A stretch of 64,000 nucleotides of DNA from the NCBI GenBank assembly GCA_013399695.1, contig VXAU01004951.1, forward strand, positions 1,925,386-1,989,385. Direction: 5' to 3'. A program made the translations under genes and the position numbers. The notes under the pieces were generated by a model, which did not search any database, was not told the DNA's origin, and worked only from the letters and a program-made list of their open reading frames with translations. The number at the start of each line of letters is the position of its first letter. Within the stretch, counting starts at the first letter, position 1. This DNA is from Formicarius rufipectus (Eukaryota; Chordata; Aves; Passeriformes; Formicariidae). Below are positions 50,342 to 61,200 of this stretch, piece by piece.

Positions 50342-50529
50342 GAAGAAACCCAAGACAGCTGAAAACCAGAAGGCGTCTGAGGAGAATGAGATTACTCAGA
50401 CGGGTGCATGCAGCGCCAAGCCGGGCCTTCCCTGCCTGAACCTTGAAGCTGTTCCGTCTCTGAGCCCGGCTCTCATCCACTTTCCACATTCACCAATAAA
50501 CCTGCACGCACACACAGGGTCATCTGATT
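50342..50529 (+). CDS. ZBTB20: ZBTB20 coding exon (N-terminal extension of the long isoform), partial gene
   Basis: ZBTB20 is a nuclear BTB/POZ and C2H2 zinc-finger transcriptional repressor. This 188-bp exon follows a TTATTTTCAG acceptor and ends before a strong GTGAGTAC donor at 50530. It holds one base completing an arginine codon, 62 whole codons, and one base of the next codon. The protein starts KKPKTAENQKASEENEITQ and ends HAHTGSSD, with SAKPGLPCLN in the middle. I recognise this from memory as the region just after the MLER start of mammalian ZBTB20 and before the BTB-domain exon. The leftover T plus GT from the next exon gives the expected cysteine. The middle (EAVPSLSPALIHFPHSPINL) differs from mammals, as expected for a disordered tail. 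No domain lies in this exon. The first-codon exon and the BTB exon are not securely found in the window. Confidence 0.92.
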
Positions 50530-51472
50530 GTGAGTACACCAACACACTGCTGGGTTGTGCTGGGGTTCTTGAAAACACGTTCCTTATTCTGGACCAGGTT
50601 TTCCAGTTGGATGCTCTTTCCACAATGTCATAAGCAGGACTTCCTCAGGGCTTACCTTTTTCCTTCTTTGGGAATTGCCACTGAAACTGAGCATTTTTGT
50701 GTTAAGGTTGTGATAATGCGATCAGGCAGACAAAGCTGAGAGTTTGTTGTTGGGTCAGGTCGCTGCTTCTTACAAATTAAAAAGGGAAGAGCCCTCAAGA
50801 GTATCTGTGTCCAAGCAGAGCTGTAGTTCCTCCTCTCCGGGTACTCACATGCTCCTTATTATCCAAACATGCCTACTGTCTGGGAGGTTTCAGCCTGTGC
50901 TATATTGCAGTGAGAGAAAAAAAGTTTCTGGCTGTGACACCCAGGATTGTAAAGGACTTCCACAAAGACAGGGGAGTTTTTTTGGAGAGGATCAGTCTGT
51001 GAGAGTCTGGTCAATCTTTGTAGACCTGTGTGGTTGTTAAGTTTTGAGCGCATTCACTTTGAGAATACTCAGCATGGGTTAATTGGCCTTTTAAAAATGT
51101 TCTTTTTCCATTTTGCCAAAAAATACAAGAATAAGGGAGGGAATGATTAAAACTGGACTTTGGAAAGTTCTGACTTATTCTGTCAGCTCTTCAAAACATT
51201 GTCTTTTCACAGTGGTCCCTGCTTGGAAGTCTTTTGGGCAAGAATGCGCAGGGTAATGTGAACCTCATCATTCGCTAGTTTTAGAATATATAGTTTACCT
51301 CTTCTGTGGTGGTTTTAGGATGTTGTAAAATGTACAAGAAGGGAAAAAAAGGAGAAGGATGATGACACCATATTTCAAGAGCTCAGAAGCCAGCCAGGCT
51401 TTGCAAAAACCTATAAAAAAATCAGGCCATGACAATAAAAAATCAGATTAAAAAGTATGTGTATCCTTTTCT
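50530..51472 (+). other. Start of the downstream ZBTB20 intron
   Basis: It begins with the donor GTGAGTAC. No further exon with the BTB-domain sequence is seen here or anywhere to 64000, so this intron is at least 13 kb long. Confidence 0.7.
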
Positions 51473-51512
51473 NNNNNNNNNNNNNNNNNNNNNNNNNNTT
51501 TTTTTTTTTTTT
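51473..51512. repeat. 26-base gap of N followed by T14
   Basis: N at 51473-51498, then 14 T (51499-51512). It is an assembly gap at a homopolymer, like the one at 33489. The frame 51429-51704 crosses the gap and is not a gene. Confidence 0.95.
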
Positions 51513-52216
51513 AATTTAAAAATCCTGCCTCAGGGCCAAGCTTGGAAGCAGTCAGGTTATAGGGATGATCACTATCAAAATCACTTTAGCTGCAATTCAT
51601 TCCTGTTGGCTTCTAACTTTATTCATTATGAGCTTCTGCAAGAGATCTTGATTTTAATAGAGCTGGTAAACATTGGGGAGACTTTCCTAAATCTCACCTG
51701 GTGATGTGGGGAGAAGAAAGAGATGTGAAACAATTGAACAGCAGGCAGCATACAATTTAGTATATATAAGAATTCTCTTCAAATTGGAGACGTCAGGCTC
51801 TTTGTTAAAACTGGGGTTTAGTTTTGTCTTGTAATGTTTTCTGAAAACAAAAAGCTTGTGAAAAGATGCAAAAAATGAGAACAACAAGAAAAAATAATCC
51901 TTATTTTCAAACAAAGAATCCCTTTATCCCATTCACAAAGATGAAAGGGTTCATTAGTAAATGGGATTTGAAACTTCACACTGATGTTTTTTGACAGTAC
52001 AAATGGAAACCCATGAAAGCAACCTTAGGACAGGGGCCAGCAGGGATTGTAGGAACTTGGAGAATGAACTCCTGCTTTTGCTTTCTGAGGTGGCCAAGTT
52101 CAAGGGTGAGGAATATTGGCAGAGGGCAGCAGGGGGAAGTGGAGCCTGCAGCTCTTCATGGTCTACCTGTTCTGTGTACAGTCTTTTAGACCCCTAAGTT
52201 AATGTCCCCAAAGCAC
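51513..52216 (+). other. Intronic sequence, nothing recognised
   Basis: No gene, RNA or repeat recognised except the CR1 tail that follows. Confidence 0.5.
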
Positions 52217-52270
52217 CTTCCAGATGATCTCGAAGATCTTTTCCAACCTAAGCAGTTCTATGATTCTATA
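52217..52270 (+). mobile_element. CR1 LINE 3' terminus (very short fragment)
   Basis: CCTTCCAGATGATCTCGAAG, then TCTTTTCCAACCTAAGCAG and the terminal TTCTATGATTCTATA match the last 50-60 bases of a CR1 3' UTR. The upstream boundary is unclear; older CR1 sequence may extend further left. Confidence 0.8.
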
Positions 52271-55200
52271 AACATGAATAAACTGCAAAGGCAAGTTAGG
52301 TGCTTCTTTCACACTGAAAGTGTAGGAGTTTTCAGAAAATATATCTAATAACAGTTTCACCATTAATACTGTCCTTCCATGAATTGTTGAAATTTAGTTC
52401 CAAAAACAAAGTCCTGCAAAAACTCAGGAAATGGTAAGATCTCTTGTAGTGTTGATCTCTGTTAATTGATGCCATATACTTTGAAACCAATAGAAAAACT
52501 TATATTATTCATGATGGGTTATGACCTTTATCAGGCTGCATTTGTTTGGGATGGTAGGCATATTATTGTTTGGCATACCCTTGCAAAATAGCAATGTCAA
52601 TTTCTCGCATAAACTAAAATGAGACATGATGAATATTTCTTTTATATTTACTATAGCTTTCTCCCCCGTTCTGTGGTATTTTTTTAATAATGTCTTAAGA
52701 GATCAATACTTTTGGCTTCCAACATTTTAAAAAGACCTACCCTGTCATTACAAAGTTCTTCTGCAGCCCCTGTGGTGATGCCTTTCTTCTTTAGGCCAGC
52801 AACACTTCTTGTCCTCCTCTCTACCTTCCAGACAGTACAATGTTGCTTCTGCTCCTTTGCCCAGACTATCATTTTGCCTCTACCCCCACCCCCAGCTGGG
52901 CAGATTATATTTCATTTTCAAAGGATATTCTTCATTCTGATGGGGAGTTTTCTAATGGATGGCAAAATAATATAACAATACTTAAAAACTAATGTTAGAT
53001 AGGAAGTTTGGGAGGAATTTTTGTTGAAAATATTAGAAACTCAGAGAAAGAGCACAGTAGAGCACATCAATTCTTGGAAAAATGCGCAGATGTACAGATG
53101 GTTGCATAAGGCCTCACTCGTGTAGTTAGAAAAAAAGACTTGGATTTTATGGGCCACCTATTCAAATCTGTTTGAAATCTTCACTGACCATTTTGCACAC
53201 ACAGTCACTGGTGCTTGGCAGAAAACACCACCACATATTTATTATGAGAAATATTCAAAAGCCAATTTACTTTAAAATATCAGGGTGCTTTTGGAATGAT
53301 TCACATCAAAATACCTTTTTCAAGCATAGGGAGCCATCTGCTCCTTGGCTGTAAAAGGCAGAGGTGAAGGAGGCCTAAGCAATAGTCTGAATGCCAGTCT
53401 TACTGATACAAATAGCAAAAAAACCCTGGGTAAAGTCTTATATAATGCCCAACTTAATTTAGGGTTTAATTCTATAACACAGTATGTTCTACATGCTGTT
53501 TCTGGTGCCACTTACTCCAAATGAAATTATTTCTCACACTTGTAGGATTGGGTCCTAACTTTCTGGATTTGAACATTATATTTCCAGCACAGGTGAATCC
53601 TTGAAGCAAAATCCAGAACCAAGGATGTGTTGTGTCCAGTTTCTTCTCTTTCAGTCTTGGGAAATGCTAACTCAAGCAGTGCAATTGCAGAAACAGTTTA
53701 GGGGAAGAGGTTCTTCCTGAGGTAACTGTTTTCATGTAGGACTTGGCAGATAAAAAACACCACTTTGAATTAATTTGGAATTTAGTGATGGAGTGAGCTG
53801 GTAGTGCTCCAACTGAGTTCTACCTCTAGCTACACAGGTGTCACAAGCAGATGTAGCTGCTTATCTGGAAGAAAGTTTTTTTGTGCAAAAAGCTGCAAGG
53901 ACAAGCACAGGTTCTGGAAAGGTTACAAAAAAGCAAAGAAAAGCGTATGAGATTTGTGCTATTTGCAGTTTTTCACATATTTCCTTCCTTGTGGATGGAG
54001 AATACATAAAGATGGTAGGGTTCTAGTTCAAAGGCTTAACTGCCTCAGTTAAAGCTTGTGCAGATTCTGCTGAAAGAAAGAAAGTCATCAGGACGTGGCT
54101 GTATTTAAACTGGTTTGATCTGTATAGGCCGCTTATTTCAGGAGGCATTCAGAAACCATCTATAACTGTATATGTTTTGTAAGTGCCAAGAGATAAGATC
54201 ATTTTGGCAGAAACTTTCTCAGAGATACAGTCAGACAAAAACTTCATTCAAGCTGTGATGTATGCATCTTAACAGATGTGTCCGAACTCAAAGGAGTCCC
54301 GTGGGAACAGTGCAACTGAATCTCTTTGTCTCTACTGATAGTTAAAAGAGTTATTCTTAGATATTGGATGGTCCATCTGTGAAGGAATTTGTTCCAGACG
54401 AGACAAAAGCAACATCTTTGCAGAGAGTTTCCGTGGGACTGAGAGACAGGTTAGACAATCAGTGGAAAAACTTCTGAAGCAATTTTTATGATCTTAGTGA
54501 AAAACAGAATTCTTGCAGATTGCTGAGGTTCTGGTAAGGAATGAGTTGAGAAGGAAAGTAAGGCATGAATAATTTTTGAAAAATCCATTAACCATGGGCA
54601 AGATGTTGAAAATGGGGTGGACTTTGTTAAGTTGTGTTTTAGCAAGGGACCAGAGAGATTTTGGGCGTTAAATAGAATTCACTTTATAAACACTGTCAGT
54701 GATGGACTGCATCTGAACCTTTTGCCCCTACGTGCTCAAGTAACATGACTGAATTGGTCAAATTCCAGCATTTTTCAGCTTTCACTGGATGGGAGCTTTG
54801 AAACAGTCTGTTTTGTCTTTTTCCTTCTAAGTTCTGATTTTTGTAGCTTCAGAACCTTCCAGCATAGCAGGGAAAGGCAGAGGGGGAACACTCACAACAT
54901 TCCTGAACTCCACAGAGCATTGAGAGTGGATATGGAAAGTCTGGATTTTCATTTTCTTGAGCAGGTAGAGGAACCCACCATTCCCTTTCCATGAATCTGC
55001 ACATTTGATTTGCCTGGGGCTAATAGAGAGGCTAGATGGATCTGAAAGTGGTTTGTCCTCATCTTTATCTTTTAGGTTTCTTGTGTTTCTCTTTGAGGTT
55101 CTGTGGCAGGAAGAGGATGATTGCATGCCTTTATGGTCTTCCCTCTCCCCCTGGAAGATTTGATGTGATTCCCTAGGAACTCCTGTGGAGCTTTCAAATG

Positions 55201-58200
55201 GTCTCCACTCTCAGTGAGGAGGAGAGGGGCCCTGATTCTACCAGCTTCCTTGTTTATAGGCAGACAGTATGTCAATAGTCATTTCCTCTGTATTTTTGCT
55301 TATCTATGTATGGTAGGTCTTAGCTAATGCTGAATATTTTTAGGTTGTTTTTGGTGACCTAAGAAATGATGTATGTTTAGATATCTATTTTAGTGATATA
55401 ATAATAATGATGGAGGCCTTTTCTGTAGAGAGCTGCACTGAAAGGAAGGGTACCCATAGTTCTCAGAGACTAGTGTCACAACACTTAATTATACATTCAT
55501 CTTGAAGAATATTTGAAATTTAATAAATGCTTCACTTTTTAGGAGTCTTAAGTGGTTTCTATGTCCTGTACACTTATTTCTGTTTATAAAACTATCAAAA
55601 AGTATCAGTCAGAAATTGTTTTTTCATAGAAGCAGATGTATGTTGCTTGATTTGTGTAGAGACAGAGATAAGTACAAGTACAGGTAAGCAAAATTATAAG
55701 CTGAGCTCACCTTGCCTCTGTTGAAAAAGTCATCACAACACACTGAAGAACTGGCCATGTAAAATGTTGTACTACTGATAGGAACTGGTCTCTATATTCC
55801 TAATCAGTACGCTGAGTGAGTTTTGTCAGGTTGGTCTCTCGGGCTTTTCTTCTCTTGAGAAATGACTAATAGCATATGGTACTTCAGTTATGAAGTCAGT
55901 GAGTATGTTTTCAGAAGCAACTGTGTGACTTTGGAGCCTAAGTTTCACTGATGCATAAATCGCTTACATTTCTAACACGGACGTGCCTTTGAAATTTTGT
56001 CTAATTATCCTAAATGTTGATTCTCTTATTTGATGACCCTGTAATACTGGCTTGATGCTAGGTAGTCAGTTCTTCTGGTATTTAGTGGTTTTCTTACTGC
56101 TCTCCATTTAGAGAGCTCTCAGTGGTAACATGCATTATCTCAGCTTTGGTTTAAAACTGCCATACAAGTTTCTAGTTTTCATGCTTTCAGGGAACAACTT
56201 GAAGATATGTCCATAGTGTACCTCTTCTTTCTAAACACCAGGGAAAAGGATGAGACTTATTGCTCCTTACAGTTCCATAGCTTCCATGCTTGAGGTGACT
56301 GAGTTGGTAATACTGTGGTATTTCTGTTTGTAAGTCATGCTGCAGCCATCAGGACATACTGTAACTGTCCAGTAAAATATCTGCAGTCTGAGTTTACTTG
56401 TTAATGTCTTCAGAGTCTGCCCCCTCCAGGATTTTTATTACCATTCTTAAACTTGTGAGTCTCCCAGGAAAATTCTTATTTTTATATTGGATGAGTGTTT
56501 CAAAAGCTTCACTCATGAAATGAGTGACTGATGAATACTGTACAAATATCTGTCACTGTTCAGTGTATTAAGATGTTCTGGTACCTTTTCGTTGTTTGGA
56601 TTTTTTGGTTTTGTGTGTGGTTTTTTTTGTTTGGTTTGGAGGTTTTTTAATAACAGTCTCCAGAGCAGTGTTTTCCCCTCTTCTCCCCTTGAGCTAGCTT
56701 TCCTTATTCCATCATACTCCATTTTGAAAATTAAAACAATAATTTCAATTCCACTGTAGAGTTTCTGTAACCTTTAATTACCTTTACTGCTTTCATAGAC
56801 CAGTAGTCTAGCTAACACACTGAGCTAACACACTTGCCTCCTTAATCTATCAATCCACATAATCTACAGCACTTCCTAGGTACAAGTCATTGCTCTGTAA
56901 ACTTTCTCTGTCTGATATGTTTAAATAATGTTTCAATGCAGTATTTGTCTTTATACCTTTATTAAGTTTTTCTTTAAATTTCCTATTCACCCCATGTAAT
57001 CTTTGTTTTAAATCTAGCCTGCTACAGTTTATGCTCAGTTCTATTAGTGTCACTTGGACATGATTTCCATGTTTGGAAGAATATATTTTCATCTTTAATG
57101 AACTCTTATACCTTGTTATTTAATGATTGTAGCATTTTCTACTTCCTCATATTTCTGTTGTTGTCCTTGGATATGCATATGGACTTTATTAAAGTGTTTT
57201 TAAGGCCACCTCCCTGCTGATCTTACGGATTTTACTTCCTTATCTTTTCCTTTCAGACTTTCTGACTAACTTCCTCTTCTTTTTTTCCTTTTAATAGTTG
57301 TTCTTCACAAAGTTGCACATACCAAAACTCTCGTTTATGTGATCTTCTTAAAGTACGTCAAACAAAATTGTGCATATCATTGTTATTTTGTCTTAACCAC
57401 ATGTGCTACTGCTGTCATCTTCTCTGTCCTAACTGGGTGAGAAGACTAAACCAAATGTACCATTTTATTAGTGTGGTCTGCAGAGGGGCAAGTGACTCTT
57501 GCTTAAAGGAAACTAAAGCAGCTACATCTACATTTGTCCAGCTGGGGGTTATTACAATACTGTGATGCTCATTCTCTTCCATTTCTCTTGCTTAGTCCTT
57601 CGCGTGTTATATGGAGACACCGTCAGTGTTTCGAGAAACATTGACTGCTTCATTAGTTTGTTGCAGCTAAGCAGCTTCAAAGTTGCAAGTGTAAAAACAT
57701 AATTGGTCACCTTCTGCTCCTTTTCACTGCTCCGACTTGTTTAGCATTGAAGCTTTTTGCTCTTTTCCTCTCAGCTTCCATAGTCACTTTCTCATCTTTT
57801 CTCTTGTCTTTGGTAGAATAGCTGTGTAATCTTTGTGCCGTGATTCCCTCAGTAACTTTAGGAAAAGGTAGGGCCAAACCAGTATTCAAATAAGAGAAAA
57901 CCAAAGCAATCCTTGCATTGTTCTCCCCTGAACAGCAGAACTAAAGGAACTCTTTCATTTAAACCTTTTTTGAACCGAAACCTTAGCATGGTACCGGAGG
58001 AGAACCTGAAACAAAAAACTGAGGAACTGGTTGATACCACCTACTAATGTTTATAAAGTGTTCTAGGAGATGATGTGGGAGAAAGTCATTGTATTTTCAC
58101 AAGAAGTGTGGTGTTTGATCTACTCCATAGGTAAAAGTCAGTTGTAAGCCTGTCAGAATGTCACTAGACTTCATTTGCGTTGAGGTATTTGCCTTGCAGA

Positions 58201-61200
58201 CCACTGCAGTGTGTTTAGGCTGGCACCATGCACTTGGATTCCCGAGGACACCAATTACTGTTGTTTCTAGAGGGGATACCATTGTGCCATCTTTTAATTT
58301 ATGTCTTCTGTGACTGTTTTCATTGTCCACAGAGTCACTTGCAAGGCCAAAATAACATGAGATATAGTCTTATGTATCTACAACTCAGGAATTAGCATAC
58401 AAAGACAATTCAAGATCTCTAGTGAATCTATCAGTACAAAGAGCTCCTTGAGGAATTAACTGCACCTATGAAAAAAGATAAACAAGTCTTAGAACTGCTA
58501 CTCATTCTGGCTTTGTTGTTTTAAACACTGAAAGGATCTCTGCCTGACTGGAAAGTGCAATATATATTCTGTATCAGAGACGTGGTAAAATGCTTCTTCT
58601 TGAAAGCCCACAGGAGAGAAGTAGTATAAATTAAGAGTAATCTCACAACAGCTATTTTTGAGTTCTTAACCAGTAAAAGTGTAAGTATAGCAATATTGTG
58701 CATCTATTAAAAATCTTGAAAGGCTCTTTATAACTAGATGATAGGAGTGATAACGTGTAATTTATTGATGTTACACAGATCGAGAAGAAATCCACAAAGT
58801 AGCAATTTTTGTTTGAAAAGGGGTATGATAGAGGAAATAAAAACAGAGAAAGGGACTTTTCACCATAGTTTCATGTCTGTGTGGGCAACCATGTCAATTT
58901 GAACAAAACTTCCTTGTGCTTTGATCCTATCCTGCATTTCAAAACAGGGCATATTCCCTGTATTCAAAAGTAAAACTCCCAGATGCTGCCTCCAATGTTC
59001 TTGGCTGAGCAGAGGGTAGAATGTGCCTGAAGGCAGACCTGAGAAGTAACTTTCATGCACTGCATTAGTATCACCTGTTGGTGTCTGTACTCTTGTGTAC
59101 ACATGTAATTCCAGGGCCTTTTCCGTGGGGGGTGGCGGGAACTGAGAATATGCATTTAATGCTAGAGATCTGTCTGATGATATCAAGCCACCCAGCAATG
59201 CTGTCTTTTTTGCCTTGATTTATTAAAGCATTCTGCCATACATTTCTATTCCTATCAAAACTAGGTGATTTTGGAAATAAGTCTGCTCTCAGAAACTGCA
59301 GAGGTCTCACTGAGGACAGAAACTTTCCCTGTGGCCTTCAGCATTGTTGACATAAGTATGTGCTGTTTCCCACTGATACTTAAATCTGAATTATAAGCAG
59401 GCCCGAACACTCATCCCTTAAAATAAAGAAGCCACAGTCCAAAACAGTATGAATATCTGTCTCACGATATTTCTAAGTTTAAATATTCGCCAAAGCACCC
59501 AGTTGTACTAGTTAACAATTACTCTTTCACTAGTAGATAAAAGAAGATAAATGGAAAAAATAACCAAATAAAATCTAGCATTTTCATGTGATAGCTTTCC
59601 TCTACTCAGGGCTGAGACAGTTGCTGGAAGATTAAAAGAATCCTTTTGTCGACCCTGAGGACTGGCATTTCTAATTTTTCATCCATGCCTTGTTTCTCCC
59701 ATCAACCAGTAGTTTTGTGACCAGAACAAAATCTCCTGCATGGAAAGGCCTTTCTGTGGAACCACAGAGCATACAAGCAGTGCTCTTGTGCAGGCAGGAG
59801 AATACTCAACCGTATCTGAGTGCACCCTTTTCCTAACAGACTGCTACAAACACTCCCAGTAGAGGATTCTAGCTTGAATAGAAACCTTCTAAACAGGTAA
59901 TTACCTTAAGAGGTTTTAATCTATATTTTCCTTTTAACCAAAGCCCACAGGCTTTCAGGCTTACTGTATTTAACCACACTGAGGCTGATAAGCTTTTCCT
60001 CCTTGTCTTTCTGCCTGGGGGAAAAACCTAACCATACAGGGTGAAAGTGAAAGAGTTCATGGAATTGCAGTTGTCTCTTTTGGAGACATGTTTTAATATA
60101 CTTGCACCTCTTATCCTTCTAATTCATTCCTTCTCCAAACTCAGCTCCAACCTCAGCCCCTTCTCCTCACTAAACAATGTTTCTGACAGAGAATATATGG
60201 TTATACAGTCCCCCACAGCAAGATAACCAAAAGCAATCCTTATTCACTTTCCTATGGGTATTCAGTCTGAAATTACACTATTAGGATTTAAACAAAAGCC
60301 CTTAAAGCAGGTGAAGGTATTCTTAAGGACTAGAGTAATCTTTTAATTAGGACCATAGAATGGTAAAATAAATCATCTTGTTTGCCTACATTTTAAAAAA
60401 AGTTGTTGTTTGAGTTTATTTTTTCAAAAAGCATCTTCCCTATTGTCTGAGTGGTTAGTGCTCACACCATAACTCCTCCAACACTGCTGGCCCATCTCAC
60501 CCCTTCCGTGTTCAGTGGGTCTCTTGCTGCAGGTACCCCAGTGCAACATGTGCTTTGAGTTAACCACACCTGGCATTGGGAAGGAAAACTAGCACTAGAT
60601 GCACCTACATTTTGAAAGAACCAAACTGCCATAAACTTGCAGCTAGTTAAAACAGTTGGACCATGCTGGGGCTTGGCAGGATTGTACATGACTCCCTAGG
60701 AACAAGCAAGTGTGGTTGAAACAGTTTTCATGTATAACATGAAAACGTTCCCTGCTGAAGAGATGAGCACAGCCTCATTTCTCTTCCTAGGAAATGGTGC
60801 CATCATGTGGTCACGTTGTTTTCTGTTTCCAAATTTAAGAGAGCAGTTGTGCAGTTTTCTCCCTTTACATTTTTAAAAAAGAGCATTAAAATGCTATTTG
60901 GCAAGCTTATATTTTGCTAATGTAAGTGGCTTACAGCTGGCCAGGGCACAGGAATTAACACCCTTGTAGTAGTATTGCCAACCTATTGAAATCCTCATTA
61001 ACATAGCTGTGATGACAGCTGCAGTGGCTCTTCTGTTCGTGTTGTGCGTGCTGCTTGGAGGTGTTGCAGATACCTACAGGAGAAGTATTTCCCATCAATG
61101 TAGTCCATGTGTATGTTATGGGGATATGATAGCCTAGCTGTATCAGCAGGGGGTCTGCAGAGAAGGTCTGAGAGGAACTGAAATAAACAGAGTGTGTGCC

